Counted from the stretch's first letter, positions 1 to 10,630 are shown. The stretch: DNA of 64,000 nt from Stutzerimonas stutzeri (GCF_024451105.1 NZ_JANGEY010000001.1:248001-312000); one strand, 5' to 3'. The notes: generated from the letters alone by a model not told the origin. Made by a program: numbers and translations.

Positions 1-366
1 GGCCATGTTGCGGGTGTACTGCTCGTGGCCCGGGGTGTCGGCGATGATGAACTTGCGCCTGGCGGTGCTGAAGTAGCGGTAGGCCACGTCGATGGTGATG
101 CCCTGCTCGCGCTCGGCCTGCAGGCCGTCGACCAGCAGCGCCAGGTCGACGTCGTCGCCGGTGGTGCCGACCTTCTTCGAGTCGCGGGTGATCGCCTCCA
201 GGTGATCCTCGTAGATCATCTTGGAATCGTGCAGCAGGCGGCCGATCAGGGTGCTCTTGCCGTCGTCGACGTTGCCGCAGGTCAGGAAACGCAGCAGTTC
301 CTTGCGCTCGTGCTGGGCCAGGTAGGCGAGGATGTCCTCGCTGATCAGATCAGATTGATGCGACAT
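1..366 (-). CDS. cysN: Sulfate adenylyltransferase GTPase subunit (N-terminal part)
   Basis: The gene starts at 366 on the minus strand and runs off the left edge, so only 122 codons are present. CysN is the GTPase that drives ATP sulfurylase; with CysD it makes adenosine 5'-phosphosulfate from ATP and sulfate in assimilation. The visible part has the translation-factor-type P-loop GNVDDGKST at residues 31-39 and the G3 motif DTPGHE near residue 111. It lies 12 bp downstream of cysD in the same direction, the usual cysDN operon. Whether it is a CysNC fusion with APS kinase, as in several Pseudomonas species, cannot be seen because the 3' part is missing. Confidence 0.95.
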   Translation of the reverse strand, partial: MSHQSDLISEDILAYLAQHERKELLRFLTCGNVDDGKSTLIGRLLHDSKMIYEDHLEAITRDSKKVGTTGDDVDLALLVDGLQAEREQGITIDVAYRYFSTARRKFIIADTPGHEQYTRNMA

Positions 367-378
367 GATGCGGAAACC

Positions 379-1296
379 TTAGAAGTAGCCCTGACGTTTC
401 TTTTCTTCCATCGAGCCGGCCTGGTCGTGGTCGATCACCCGGCCCTGGCGCTCGGAGGTGCGGGTCAGCAGCATCTCCTGGATGATTTCCGGCAAGGTGG
501 TGGAGGTGGACTCGACGGCGCCGGTCAGCGGGTAGCAGCCCAGGGTGCGGAAGCGCACCATCTTCTTCTGGATGCTGGCCTTCTGCTCCGGGGTCAGGTG
601 CTCGAGGATGCGCTCGTCGTCGATCATCACCAGGGTGCCGTTGAGCTCGACCACCTCGCGCTCGGCGGCGAAGTACAGCGGCACGATCGGGATCTGCTCG
701 AGGTAGATGTACTGCCAGATGTCCAGTTCGGTCCAGTTGGACAGCGGGAACACGCGGATCGACTCGCCCTTCTTGACCTTGCCGTTGTAGACGTTCCACA
801 GCTCGGGGCGCTGGTTCTTCGGGTCCCAGCGGTGCTTGCTGTCGCGGAACGAGTAGACGCGCTCCTTGGCCCGCGACTTCTCCTCGTCGCGGCGCGCACC
901 GCCGAAGGCGGCGTCGAAGCCGTACTTGTCCAGCGCCTGCTTGAGACCCTCGGTCTTCATCACGTCGGTGTGCTTGGCACTGCCGTAGGTGAAGGGGTTC
1001 ATGTCCTGGGCGACGCCGTCCGGGTTGATGTGGGTGATCAGCTCCAGGCCCATCTCCTCGACCATCTTGCTGCGGAACTCGTACATCTCGCGGAATTTCC
1101 AGCGGGTGTCGACGTGCAGGACCGGGAACGGCAGCTTGCCGGGGAAGAACGCCTTGCGGGCCAGATGCAGCATCACCGCGGAGTCCTTGCCGATGGAGTA
1201 CAGCATCACCGGATTGTCGAATTCGGCGGCCACCTCACGGATGATGTGGATGCTTTCCGCCTCCAGCTGCTTCAGATGCGTCAGTTTGTCGACCAT
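379..1296 (-). CDS. cysD: Sulfate adenylyltransferase subunit 2
   Basis: This 305-residue protein is the catalytic subunit of ATP sulfurylase, which forms APS from ATP and sulfate in the cytoplasm. It has the PP-loop nucleotide-binding motif SIGKDSAV near residues 35-42, followed by the conserved VDTRWKF segment, and its length is typical of the family. The ATG at 1296 begins [15 protein letters not shown], as in other pseudomonad CysD proteins. It is the first gene of a cysD-cysN operon; the upstream gap to the Nif3-like gene holds an AT-rich stretch likely to carry its promoter. No CysB site could be assigned by eye. Confidence 0.97.
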   Translation of the reverse strand: MVDKLTHLKQLEAESIHIIREVAAEFDNPVMLYSIGKDSAVMLHLARKAFFPGKLPFPVLHVDTRWKFREMYEFRSKMVEEMGLELITHINPDGVAQDMNPFTYGSAKHTDVMKTEGLKQALDKYGFDAAFGGARRDEEKSRAKERVYSFRDSKHRWDPKNQRPELWNVYNGKVKKGESIRVFPLSNWTELDIWQYIYLEQIPIVPLYFAAEREVVELNGTLVMIDDERILEHLTPEQKASIQKKMVRFRTLGCYPLTGAVESTSTTLPEIIQEMLLTRTSERQGRVIDHDQAGSMEEKKRQGYF

Positions 1297-1430
1297 GGCT
1301 ACTCACATAAGACAGACGGATTGCGGCCAGCGGGCCGCGGACGTGCGCGCACGATAGCACGCTACCCCACTTCTAATAAGCCGGCACACTAGAACCAATC
1401 ATTCTATAAATATACCGGTTGCTCCCACCC
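1297..1430 (-). promoter_or_regulatory. Upstream region of cysD with AT-rich island
   Basis: This gap separates cysD from the upstream Nif3-like gene on the same strand. An island at about 1373-1418 (TTCTAATAAG..., then CATTCTATAAATATACC on the plus strand) is much richer in A and T than the surrounding coding DNA. It is the only plausible place for a cysDN promoter. No clear -35/-10 pair with normal spacing can be read, and LysR-type CysB sites are too degenerate to call. In P. aeruginosa the lytic transglycosylase gene mltB1 lies in this position; here there is no gene. Confidence 0.3.
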
Positions 1431-2189
1431 TCAGACCGGATTGTCGCAGTCGACGAAGCGGTGCTCGATGCCGAAGCGCGTGGCGATCCACTCGCCCAGC
1501 GCCTGCACGCCGTAGCGCTCGGTGGCGTGGTGGCCGGCGGCCAGGAAACTGATGCCGTTCTCGCGGGCGCTGTGCACGGTGGATTCGGAAACCTCGCCGC
1601 TCAGGTAGGCGTCCAGCCCCGCGGCGACGGCCTGCTCGATGTAGCCCTGGGCCGCGCCGGTGCACCAGCCGACCCGGAGGATCGGCCGGCCGGCATCGAC
1701 CAGCAGCGGCTCGCGGCCCAGCGCCGCGGCGACCCGCGCGGCGAACTCGGCAGGCGCCAGCGGCTCGGCCAGGCGGCCCTGCAGCCCCACCGAGCGCGGA
1801 TTGCCCGGCTCCAGCGGCCCCTCGACACACAGGCCGAGGCGGCGGGCCAGCTGCACGTTGTTGCCCAGTTCGGGGTGCAGGTCCAGCGGCAGGTGGTAGG
1901 CGACCAGGCTGATGTCGTGGGCCAGCAGGGTCTTCAGCCGGCGCTGCTTCATGCCGGTGATGCAGGGATTCTCGCTCTTCCAGAAGTAGCCGTGATGGAC
2001 CAGCACCAGGTCGGCGCCCCACTCGACCGCGGCATCCAGCAGCGCCTGGCTGGCGGTCACCCCGCTGACGATGCGGCGCACCTCGCTGCGCCCCTCGACC
2101 TGCAGGCCGTTGGGGCAGTAGTCGGCGATGCGCGCGGCATCCAGGTGGCGGTCGAGTTCGGCGACCAGGGTGGGCAGGGCGATGGCCAT
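1431..2189 (-). CDS. Nif3-like dinuclear metal centre protein (YbgI family)
   Basis: The 252-residue protein belongs to the Nif3/YbgI/GTP cyclohydrolase I type 2-like family, toroidal hexamers with a two-metal site whose biochemical role is unsettled. The N-terminal metal-binding pair is seen in LVLVHHGYFWK (His65, His66), and the C-terminal metal motif in GHHATERYGVQALGEW. The ATG at 2189 (MAIALPTLV) is preferred over an upstream in-frame codon because it matches the family start. It is divergent from algW, as in P. aeruginosa (PA4445/algW). No cofactor-specific function can be assigned from sequence. Confidence 0.9.
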   Translation of the reverse strand: MAIALPTLVAELDRHLDAARIADYCPNGLQVEGRSEVRRIVSGVTASQALLDAAVEWGADLVLVHHGYFWKSENPCITGMKQRRLKTLLAHDISLVAYHLPLDLHPELGNNVQLARRLGLCVEGPLEPGNPRSVGLQGRLAEPLAPAEFAARVAAALGREPLLVDAGRPILRVGWCTGAAQGYIEQAVAAGLDAYLSGEVSESTVHSARENGISFLAAGHHATERYGVQALGEWIATRFGIEHRFVDCDNPV

Positions 2190-2237
2190 GGTGAAGCTCC
2201 GTAACAGTTGCCGACTGCGTCCGACGCGCCGGCCTCG

Positions 2238-2243
2238 TATAAT
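2238..2243 (+). promoter_or_regulatory. Candidate -10 hexamer for algW
   Basis: A perfect TATAAT lies 52 bp upstream of the algW start in the gap between the divergent Nif3-like gene and algW. No convincing -35 box stands 16-18 bp upstream (CTGCGT is the best), so this is a candidate only. Confidence 0.35.
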
Positions 2244-2295
2244 GCCGGCCACCTTAATGGCCGCTCCCGGCCCCCGCAACCCCAAGGATTTCCCG

Positions 2296-3435
2296 ATGCA
2301 CAAGGCGCTGCGCTTTCTCGGCTGGCCGGTGGTGGCCGGCCTGCTGCTGGCCCTGCTGCTGATCCAGCTGTTCCCCGAGTGGGTCGGCCGCGAGCGGCAG
2401 GATCTCGGCCTGCGCCAGGCGCCGCCACTCGGCCTGCCGACCCACGGCCCGGTGTCCTACAGCGACGCCGTCGAGCTGGCCGCGCCGGCGGTGGCCAACC
2501 TCTACACCACCAAGCTGGTCGACAAGCCCAGCCACCCGCTGTTCGACGACCCGCAGTTCCGCCGCTTCTTCGGCGACAACCTGCCGCGCCAGCGACGCAT
2601 GGAGTCGAGCCTCGGCTCGGCGGTGATCATGAGCCCCAGGGGTTACCTGCTGACCAACAACCACGTGGTGACCGGCGCCGACCAGATCGTGGTGGCGCTC
2701 AAGGACGGCCGCGAAACCCTGGCGCGGCTGGTCGGCAGCGATCCGGAGACCGACCTCGCGGTGTTGAAGATCGACCTGCCGGATCTGCCGGCGATCGTGC
2801 TCGGCCGCTCCGACGAGATCCGCATCGGCGACGTTTCCCTGGCCATCGGCAACCCGTTCGGCGTCGGCCAGACGGTGACCATGGGCATCATCAGCGCCAC
2901 CGGGCGCAACCAGCTGGGCCTCAACACCTACGAGGACTTCATCCAGACCGACGCGGCGATCAATCCCGGCAACTCCGGCGGTGCACTGGTCGATGCCCAC
3001 GGCAACCTGATCGGCATCAACACGGCGATCTTCTCCCGCTCCGGCGGCTCGCAGGGCATCGGCTTCGCCATCCCGACCCGACTGGCGCTGGAGGTCATGG
3101 AGGCGATCATCGCCCACGGCCAGGTGATCCGTGGCTGGCTGGGCCTCGAGGTGCAGACGCTGACGCCCGAACTGGCCGAATCCCTGGGCCTGCAGGGCCG
3201 CGGCGGGGTGATAGTCGCCGGCGTGTACCGCGACAGCCCGGCACTGCGCGCCGGCCTGCAACCGGGCGACGTGATCCTCGCCATCGACGGCGAGCCGGCC
3301 AGCGACGGCCGTCGGGCGATGAACCAGATGGCCCGCAAGCGCCCCGGAGAGAGCGTCAGCATCGAGGTGATGCGCGGAGGCGAGAACCACCGACTGCGCG
3401 CCGAGGTCGGCGTGCGCCCGCCGGTGAGCAGTTGA
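2296..3435 (+). CDS. algW: Periplasmic S1C protease AlgW (DegS-like)
   Basis: AlgW is the inner-membrane-anchored serine protease that starts the envelope stress cascade by cutting the anti-sigma factor MucA when its PDZ domain senses misfolded outer-membrane proteins. The 379-residue product has one N-terminal membrane anchor (about residues 5-25) and a trypsin-like domain with catalytic triad His123, Asp153 and Ser227 (in NPGNSGGA). One PDZ domain follows, from about residue 275. The single PDZ domain and the anchor separate it from MucD/DegP. The start at 2296 gives the expected anchor; upstream in-frame codons lie in the promoter region. It is followed at once by a strong palindrome and convergent hisC. 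Confidence 0.96.
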   Translation: MHKALRFLGWPVVAGLLLALLLIQLFPEWVGRERQDLGLRQAPPLGLPTHGPVSYSDAVELAAPAVANLYTTKLVDKPSHPLFDDPQFRRFFGDNLPRQRRMESSLGSAVIMSPRGYLLTNNHVVTGADQIVVALKDGRETLARLVGSDPETDLAVLKIDLPDLPAIVLGRSDEIRIGDVSLAIGNPFGVGQTVTMGIISATGRNQLGLNTYEDFIQTDAAINPGNSGGALVDAHGNLIGINTAIFSRSGGSQGIGFAIPTRLALEVMEAIIAHGQVIRGWLGLEVQTLTPELAESLGLQGRGGVIVAGVYRDSPALRAGLQPGDVILAIDGEPASDGRRAMNQMARKRPGESVSIEVMRGGENHRLRAEVGVRPPVSS

Positions 3436-3483
3436 GGCCCTGAACGGCAACGGCGCCCGTGGGCGCCGTTGCCGTTCAGGGCC
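3436..3483. terminator. 23-bp perfect palindrome between convergent algW and hisC
   Basis: The 23-base arms 3436-3458 and 3461-3483 are perfectly complementary, with only GT between them. The palindrome begins directly after the algW stop codon and ends 9 bp before the hisC stop codon. Its position between convergent genes suggests a bidirectional transcription end, but there is no run of T on either side, so it may act through RNA stability or stalling rather than as a classical intrinsic terminator. Confidence 0.7.
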
Positions 3484-3492
3484 GCGCGACCG

Positions 3493-4551
3493 TCACTTGA
3501 GCAGCGGCAGCAGCGCCTCCTGCAGCGCCATGTTCTGCTCGGCGGTGCCGATGGTGATGCGCAGGAACTGGCTGATGCGCTCCTGCCTGAAGTGGCGGAC
3601 GATCACCCCCTGCTCGCGCAGGCCGGCGGCCAGCGTAGCGGCATCGTGCCGCGGATGGCGGGCGAACACGAAGTTGGCCGCCGAGGGCAGCACCTCGAAG
3701 CCCATGTCCTGCAGCTCGCTGACCAACTGCTCGCGGCTGGCGATCACCGCCTGGCAGGTCTGCTCGAAGTAGTCCTGATCCTCGAACGCCGCCACCGCGC
3801 CGACCAGTGCCAGACGATCCAGCGGATAGGAGTTGAAGCTGTTCTTGATCCGCTCCAGCGCCTCGATCAGCTCGGCATTACCGACCGCCAGACCGACGCG
3901 CAGGCCGGCCAGCGAGCGCGACTTGGACAGGGTCTGGGTGACCAGCAGGTTGGGGTACTGGTCGACCAGGCTGATCGCGCTCTCCCCGCCGAAGTCGACG
4001 TAGGCCTCGTCGACCACCACCACCGACTCGGTATTCGCCTCGAGCAGCTGGCGGATCGCGCTCAGCGGCAGCAGGCAGCCGGTCGGCGCGTTGGGGTTGG
4101 GGAAGATGATGCCGCCGTTGGGGCGCGCGTAGTCGGCCACCGCGATGCGGAACTGCGCATCCAGCGCCACCGTCTCGAAGGGAATGCCGTACAGACCGCA
4201 GTACACCGGGTAGAAGCTGTAGCTGATGTCGGGGAACAGCAGCGGCCTGCCGTGCTGGAACAGGCCATGGAACACGTGGGCCAGCACCTCGTCGGAGCCG
4301 TTGCCGACGAACACCTGGCTGGCCTGCACGCCGTAGTAGTCGGCGATGGCCTGCTTCAGGCGCTCGCCGTTGGGGTCCGGATACAGGCGCAGGCTGTCGT
4401 CCAGCTCGGCGCGGATCGCCTCGAGCACCTTCGGCGACGGGCCGTAGGGGTTCTCGTTGGTGTTCAGCTTGACCAGCCGGCTCATCTTCGGCTGCTCGCC
4501 CGGCACGTAGGGCACCAGGTCCTTGACGAAGGGGCTCCAGAATTTGCTCAC
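3493..4551 (-). CDS. hisC: Histidinol-phosphate aminotransferase
   Basis: HisC transfers an amino group from glutamate to imidazole-acetol phosphate in histidine synthesis, using pyridoxal phosphate. The 352-residue product shows the class I/II aminotransferase features [11 protein letters not shown], the PNPNAPTG segment, [10 protein letters not shown], and [14 protein letters not shown], which holds the Schiff-base lysine. The start is taken as GTG at 4551 ([21 protein letters not shown]) because GAGGAG lies just upstream and the product matches pseudomonad HisC; an ATG at 4569 sits upstream of that ribosome site. A nested palindrome fills the gap to the upstream hisD. Confidence 0.95.
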   Translation of the reverse strand: MSKFWSPFVKDLVPYVPGEQPKMSRLVKLNTNENPYGPSPKVLEAIRAELDDSLRLYPDPNGERLKQAIADYYGVQASQVFVGNGSDEVLAHVFHGLFQHGRPLLFPDISYSFYPVYCGLYGIPFETVALDAQFRIAVADYARPNGGIIFPNPNAPTGCLLPLSAIRQLLEANTESVVVVDEAYVDFGGESAISLVDQYPNLLVTQTLSKSRSLAGLRVGLAVGNAELIEALERIKNSFNSYPLDRLALVGAVAAFEDQDYFEQTCQAVIASREQLVSELQDMGFEVLPSAANFVFARHPRHDAATLAAGLREQGVIVRHFRQERISQFLRITIGTAEQNMALQEALLPLLK

Positions 4552-4575
4552 GCCCTTCTCTCCTCGCATGTTTTG

Positions 4576-4669
4576 CGTAGGGTGGGTCAGCCGTGCAACG
4601 GCGTAACCCACCGAGATGTCCTCGATCCCGCCGTGGTGGGTTACGGCCTGCGGCCTGACCCACCCTACG
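4576..4669. repeat. Nested double palindrome between hisD and hisC
   Basis: The outer arms 4576-4590 and 4655-4669 are perfect 15-base complements (CGTAGGGTGGGTCAG and its reverse complement). Inside them, GTAACCCACC at 4603-4612 pairs with 4635-4644. The element occupies the space between two genes transcribed in the same direction. Its motif resembles the intergenic palindromes of the GGTGGGTTAC / GTAGGGTGGG type that are frequent in Pseudomonas genomes, and a related GCACCCTACG/CGTAGGGTGC pair occurs near 61.7 kb in this window. Confidence 0.75.
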
Positions 4670-4672
4670 GGT

Positions 4673-5980
4673 TTACTTGATGCGGTACTCGGCGCTGCGC
4701 GCGTGGGCGGTCAGCGACTCGCCGCGGGCCAGCACCGAGGCGGTCTTGCCCAGCTCGGAAGCGCCGTCGGCCGAACAGAAGATGATCGACGAGCGCTTCT
4801 GGAAATCGTAGACCCCCAGCGGCGAGGAGAAGCGCGCGGTGCCGGAGGTCGGCAGCACGTGGTTGGGGCCGGCGCAGTAGTCGCCCAGCGCTTCCGCCGT
4901 GTAACGGCCCATGAAGATCGCCCCGGCGTGGCGGATCTGCGGCAGCAGCGCCTGCGGGTCGGCCACCGACAGCTCGAGGTGCTCGGGAGCGATGCGGTTG
5001 GTCACGCGCATCGCCTCGTCCATGTCGGCGACCTTGATCAGCGCGCCACGGCCTTGCAGCGAAGTACGGATGATCTCGGCGCGCTCCATGGTCGGCAGCA
5101 GCCTGGCGATGCTCTCGGCCACTTGGTCGAGGAAGGCGGCGTCCGGACTGACCAGGATCGACTGGGCGTCCTCGTCGTGCTCGGCCTGGGAGAACAGGTC
5201 CATGGCGATCCAGTCCGGATCGGTCTGGCCGTCGCAGACCACGAGGATCTCCGAGGGGCCGGCGATCATGTCGATGCCGACCTGACCGAACACGTGGCGC
5301 TTGGCGGTGGCCACGTAGATGTTGCCCGGACCGACGATCTTGTCGACCTGCGGCACGCTCTCGGTGCCGTAGGCCAGCGCGGCCACCGCCTGGGCGCCGC
5401 CGATGGTGAACACCCGGTCGACGCCGGCCACGCAGGCGGCGGCCAGCACCAGCTCGTTGAGTTCGCCGCGCGGGGTCGGCACCACCATCACCACCTCGGC
5501 GACACCGGCGACCTTGGCCGGGATGGCGTTCATCAGCACCGAGGACGGGTAGGCGGCCTTGCCGCCGGGCACGTAGAGGCCGGCGCGGTCCAGCGCGGTG
5601 ACCTGCTGGCCGAGCACGGTGCCGTCGGCCTCGGTGTAGGTCCAGGAGTCCTGCTTCTGCCGCTCGTGGTACAGGCGCACGCGCTCGGCGGCCTGCTCCA
5701 GCGCCGCGCGCTGCTCGGGGCTGATGCGGGTCAGCGCCAGCTCGAGACGCTCGCGCGGCAGGATCAGCTCGCTCATCGCGGTGGCCTCGACGCCGTCGAA
5801 GCGCCGGGTGAACTCCACCACCGCCGCATCGCCGCGCTCGCGCACGGCCTGGATGATCTCCAGCACGCGCTGGTTGACCGCCTCGTCCGACACGCTTTCC
5901 CAGCTCAGCAGATGATCCAGATGACGGGCGAACTGCGGATCGGCGGCGTCGAGTCGGCGGATGGCGAGCGGTGCGGTCAT
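4673..5980 (-). CDS. hisD: Histidinol dehydrogenase
   Basis: HisD makes L-histidine from L-histidinol in two NAD-dependent oxidations using a zinc ion. The 435-residue product has the family signature region around [13 protein letters not shown] and the metal and catalytic region HEDEDAQS-like (seen as [16 protein letters not shown]). It ends with the [22 protein letters not shown] segment. The start at 5980 ([14 protein letters not shown]) has GAGG six bases upstream; an ATG at 5992 adds only four residues and has no such site. It lies downstream of hisG, with a 160-bp gap holding no gene, and upstream of hisC. Confidence 0.96.
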   Translation of the reverse strand: MTAPLAIRRLDAADPQFARHLDHLLSWESVSDEAVNQRVLEIIQAVRERGDAAVVEFTRRFDGVEATAMSELILPRERLELALTRISPEQRAALEQAAERVRLYHERQKQDSWTYTEADGTVLGQQVTALDRAGLYVPGGKAAYPSSVLMNAIPAKVAGVAEVVMVVPTPRGELNELVLAAACVAGVDRVFTIGGAQAVAALAYGTESVPQVDKIVGPGNIYVATAKRHVFGQVGIDMIAGPSEILVVCDGQTDPDWIAMDLFSQAEHDEDAQSILVSPDAAFLDQVAESIARLLPTMERAEIIRTSLQGRGALIKVADMDEAMRVTNRIAPEHLELSVADPQALLPQIRHAGAIFMGRYTAEALGDYCAGPNHVLPTSGTARFSSPLGVYDFQKRSSIIFCSADGASELGKTASVLARGESLTAHARSAEYRIK

Positions 5981-6140
5981 AACGGGCCTCATGTTTGGCT
6001 GATTCGGGCGCCGCTAGATTAGCAGGCCTTCCGCGCGGGCACCCGGCAATTGTGGCTATGACGCGGATAGGCGTTCGCGACCGGAAGTCGCAGGCATTGC
6101 GCAGCAAGCCGGCGCTCGGTGCCGGCTTGCTGCAGCGGCA

Positions 6141-6776
6141 TCAGGTGCCCTGGCGGGCAGCCACTGCCTGGCGCAGGGTGTCGATCAGCGCCTGGATGCG
6201 CGCATGCTGCATCTTCATCGACGCCTTGTTGACCACCAGTCGCGAGGTCACGTGGCAGATCAGCTCCTGCGGCTCCAGGCCGTTGGCGCGCAGGGTGTTG
6301 CCGGTGTCGACCACGTCGATGATCTTGTCGGCCAGACCGACCAGCGGCGCCAGCTCCATCGAGCCGTACAGCTTGATGATGTCGACCTGGCGGCCCTGCT
6401 CGGCGTAGTAGCGCTTGGCGACGTTGACGAACTTGGTGGCCACCCGCAGGCGCCCGGCAGGCTCCGGCGCGCCGACCTTGCCGGCGGTCATCAGCTTGCA
6501 GCGGGCGATCTGCAGGTCGAGCGGCTCGTAGAGGCCCTGGCCGCCGTACTCGAGCAGCACGTCCTTGCCGGCCACGCCGAGGTCGGCGGCGCCGTGCTCG
6601 ACGTAGGTCGGCACGTCGGTGGCGCGCACGATCAGCAGGCGCACGTCTTCCTGGCTGGTCGGGATGATCAGCTTGCGGCTCTTGTCCGGATTCTCGGTCG
6701 GCACGATGCCGGCCGCGGCCAGCAGCGGCAGGGTGTCGTCGAGGATGCGGCCCTTGGACAGCGCGATGGTCAGCAT
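6141..6776 (-). CDS. hisG: ATP phosphoribosyltransferase, short form
   Basis: HisG catalyses the first step of histidine synthesis, joining ATP to PRPP. The 211-residue chain is the short form, which lacks the C-terminal regulatory domain and in other bacteria works only with the HisZ subunit; no hisZ is in this window. Features seen are the start [31 protein letters not shown], and the PRPP-binding stretch [16 protein letters not shown]. It sits 9 bp downstream of murA, so murA and the his genes are probably co-transcribed. Confidence 0.96.
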   Translation of the reverse strand: MLTIALSKGRILDDTLPLLAAAGIVPTENPDKSRKLIIPTSQEDVRLLIVRATDVPTYVEHGAADLGVAGKDVLLEYGGQGLYEPLDLQIARCKLMTAGKVGAPEPAGRLRVATKFVNVAKRYYAEQGRQVDIIKLYGSMELAPLVGLADKIIDVVDTGNTLRANGLEPQELICHVTSRLVVNKASMKMQHARIQALIDTLRQAVAARQGT

Positions 6777-6785
6777 GAGTTATCC

Positions 6786-8314
<1,529 letters not shown>

Positions 8315-8352
8315 AACTCAACCTCGCTTGGGGACCGGCACGGGAGCCGGCC

Positions 8353-8381
8353 ATCATACAAAAAAGCCCGCGCCCTGCGAA
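8353..8381 (-). promoter_or_regulatory. Candidate sigma-70 promoter for ibaG-murA-his
   Basis: On the minus strand TTCGCA (8381-8376) and TATGAT (8358-8353) stand 17 bp apart, upstream of ibaG and downstream of the mlaB stop codon. Four of six bases match at -35 and five of six at -10. Confidence 0.45.
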
Positions 8382-8396
8382 CCCTGCGCCCGAGCG

Positions 8397-8705
8397 TCAC
8401 TCGGCCAGCGGCAGCAGCTCGAGCAGGCCGTACACCTCGGCGATCTGGCGCATGTCCGCCGGCAAGTTGCGCACCTCGAGGGTCTTGCCGACCGCCCGGG
8501 CGTCGCGCAGCAGGCACAGCAGCAGCGACAGCCCGACGCTGCTGCTGTGGGTGATGCCCGCGCAGTCGACCGCCACGCTGGCGGCCGGACTGGCGGCCAG
8601 CAGGCGGCGCCCGTCCTCGCGCAGCTCGGCGCCGACGCGCAGGTCGATCACCCCCTCCAGCGCCAGGCCGCCGCCGGCAACCGCACGCAGTGCGCCCTGG
8701 CTCAC
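8397..8705 (-). CDS. mlaB: STAS-domain protein MlaB
   Basis: MlaB is the cytoplasmic STAS-domain partner of the MlaFE phospholipid transporter, stabilising the ATPase MlaF. The 102-residue product has the STAS fold pattern, with VAVDCAGITHSSSVGLSLLL carrying the conserved Asp and Ser/Thr region that in related proteins forms the partner-binding loop. Its start overlaps the mlaC stop by 4 bp (ATGA). It is the last gene of the mlaFEDCB cluster. Confidence 0.88.
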   Translation of the reverse strand: MSQGALRAVAGGGLALEGVIDLRVGAELREDGRRLLAASPAASVAVDCAGITHSSSVGLSLLLCLLRDARAVGKTLEVRNLPADMRQIAEVYGLLELLPLAE

Positions 8706-9346
8706 TGCTGGCCGCCCTTGACGTCGGCGCTTTCCTGGGCGCGCGCGACCGTGTCGCCCCAGGTGGCGATCACCCGATCCAGGTCGTTGCCGTTGCGCCG
8801 CATGGCGTCGGCGAACTGGTCGCGGAACAGCTTGCCGACGTTGATGCCGTTGATGATCACGTTGCGCACCTTCCAGGCGCCGCCCTTCCGCTCGAGGGTG
8901 TAGCTCACCGGGTAGACGGCGCCGCTGCGACCGACCACCTCCATGTTCACGGTGGCGCGGTCCGGCTCGCGCTGGGGCACCGCCGGCAACATGCGGATCT
9001 CCTGGTTCTCGTACTCGAGCAGGGCACCGCCGTAGAAGCGCACCAGGCTGCGCTTGAAGCTGTCCTGGAAGGCCTGCATCTGTACCGGCGAGGCCTGGCG
9101 GCTGTAGCGCACGGTCATCACCCCGCGGGCGAAGCCGTCGAAGTCGATCACCGGATCGAGGATGCCGTCGAGGGCCCGATAGAAGGCCTCGGGGTCTTGG
9201 CGGAAGCGTTCGCGATTGCTGTTCAGCTCGCCGATCACCCGGTCGGTGGTGGCCTGCACCACCTGTTGAGGAGTGGCCGCGGCGTGGCCGGCGAAGGGCA
9301 GGCAGGCCAGCAGCACCAGCAGGCTGCGTCGCAGGAGCTTGAGCAT
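8702..9346 (-). CDS. mlaC: Periplasmic phospholipid shuttle MlaC
   Basis: MlaC carries phospholipids across the periplasm between the outer-membrane MlaA complex and the inner-membrane MlaFEDB complex. The 214-residue product begins with a Sec signal peptide (basic MLKLLRRSLL, a leucine-rich core, cleavage near AGHAAA) and continues as a Tol/Ttg2-type domain. FYRALDGILDPVIDFDGFARGVM is typical of the family. It lies between mlaD and mlaB in the usual order. Confidence 0.94.
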   Translation of the reverse strand: MLKLLRRSLLVLLACLPFAGHAAATPQQVVQATTDRVIGELNSNRERFRQDPEAFYRALDGILDPVIDFDGFARGVMTVRYSRQASPVQMQAFQDSFKRSLVRFYGGALLEYENQEIRMLPAVPQREPDRATVNMEVVGRSGAVYPVSYTLERKGGAWKVRNVIINGINVGKLFRDQFADAMRRNGNDLDRVIATWGDTVARAQESADVKGGQQ

Positions 9347-9362
9347 GATTGAGTGTCCTATC

Positions 9363-9833
9363 TTACTGGGCGGGTTCTTTGTTGACTGTGTTGAGCAGGA
9401 ACTTGCCGATCAGATCCTCCAGCACCAGCGCCGACTGGGTATCGCGGATCACCCCGCCGTCGGCCAGCACCTCCTCCTCGCCACCGATACTGATGCCGAT
9501 GTACTTCTCGCCGAGCAGGCCGGCGGTGAGGATCGATGCGGTGGAGTCCACCGGTAGATTGTCGACGCGCCGGTCGAGTTCCATGGTCACCCGCCCCATG
9601 AAACTGTCGTGATCGAGATCGACCGCCACCACCTTGCCGATGGTCACCCCGGCCATGGTTACCTTGGCACGCGGACTGACCCCGGCGGTGTTGTCGAAGT
9701 AGGCGTAGACGCGGTAGGTGTCCTGCGCCGAGCCGATGGTCAGGCCGCTGACGCGCAGGGCCAGCAGCAGCAAGGCCAGCAGGCCGGCGAGGAGGAACAG
9801 GCCGACGCCGATTTCCATGGAACGCGATTGCAT
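9363..9833 (-). CDS. mlaD: MCE-domain protein MlaD
   Basis: MlaD forms the periplasmic hexameric MCE ring of the Mla transporter. The 156-residue chain has one N-terminal membrane anchor (about residues 7-26, GVGLFLLAGLLALLLLAL) and one MCE domain (about 37-115) with GVSPRAKVTMAGVTIGKV and LLGEKYIGI. The start at 9833 overlaps the mlaE stop by one base (TGATG), which fixes it and points to translational coupling. Confidence 0.95.
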   Translation of the reverse strand: MQSRSMEIGVGLFLLAGLLALLLLALRVSGLTIGSAQDTYRVYAYFDNTAGVSPRAKVTMAGVTIGKVVAVDLDHDSFMGRVTMELDRRVDNLPVDSTASILTAGLLGEKYIGISIGGEEEVLADGGVIRDTQSALVLEDLIGKFLLNTVNKEPAQ

Positions 9834-10630
9834 CAGAAATCTCCAAACATCAGGGCGGTGAGGATGAAGTCGAGGCCCAGCACGGCCAGCGAGGCGTAGA
9901 CCACGGTACGGGTGGTGGCGCGACTGATGCCTTCCGAGGTCGGCTCGCAGTCGTAGCCCTGGAACACCGCGATCCAGGTCACCACCACGGCGAACACCAG
10001 GCTCTTGATCACGCCGTTGAGCACGTCGCCGTAAAACTCCACGCTGCGCTGCATGTTGCCCCAGTAGGAGCCCTCGTAGACGCCCAGCCAGTCGACGGCG
10101 ACCATCGCCCCGCCCCAGATGCCGACCACGGTGAAGATCGCGGCGAGCAGCGGCATGCAGATGAAGCCGGCCCACAGCCGCGGGGCGATGATGTACTTGA
10201 GCGGGTCGACGCCGATCATCTCCAGGCTGGAGAGCTGCTCGGTGGACTTCATGTTGCCGATCTCGGCGGTCAGCGCCGAACCGGCGCGCCCGGCGAACAG
10301 CAGCGCGGTGACCACCGGCCCGAGCTCGCGCAGCAGGGTCAGCGCGACCATCTGGCCGACCGCCTCCTCGGAGGCGAAGTCGACCAGGATGTTGTAACCC
10401 TGCAGGGCCAGCACCATGCCGATGAAGATGCCGGAGACGATGATGATCGCCAGCGACAGCACGCCAACCGCGTAGAGCTGCTTGACCAGCAGCTGCAGGA
10501 AGCTGCCGGCGCCGCTGCGCCCCAGCAGCGCGTGGATCAGGAACAGGCTCGAGCGACCGAGCGCCTCGACCACGTCGAGACCGGAGCGACCGAGCAGGCG
10601 CACGCGCTCGATGAGCGGAGTCTTGCGCAT
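9833..10630 (-). CDS. mlaE: Mla transporter permease MlaE
   Basis: MlaE is the inner-membrane permease that moves phospholipids for the Mla pathway. The 265-residue product is of the MlaE/YrbE family with five to six hydrophobic segments and the conserved cytoplasmic stretch LTAEIGNMKSTEQLSSLEMIGVD-like, which is thought to contact the ATPase. Its ATG overlaps the mlaF stop by one base and its stop overlaps the mlaD start by one base, so mlaF, mlaE and mlaD are tightly coupled. Confidence 0.96.
   Translation of the reverse strand: MRKTPLIERVRLLGRSGLDVVEALGRSSLFLIHALLGRSGAGSFLQLLVKQLYAVGVLSLAIIIVSGIFIGMVLALQGYNILVDFASEEAVGQMVALTLLRELGPVVTALLFAGRAGSALTAEIGNMKSTEQLSSLEMIGVDPLKYIIAPRLWAGFICMPLLAAIFTVVGIWGGAMVAVDWLGVYEGSYWGNMQRSVEFYGDVLNGVIKSLVFAVVVTWIAVFQGYDCEPTSEGISRATTRTVVYASLAVLGLDFILTALMFGDF

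Noticed and set aside
8359-8396. GCGGGCTTTTTT after mlaB as an intrinsic terminator
   Set aside because: The upstream sequence repeats GCGCAGGG in direct rather than inverted orientation, so no stable stem precedes the T-run.
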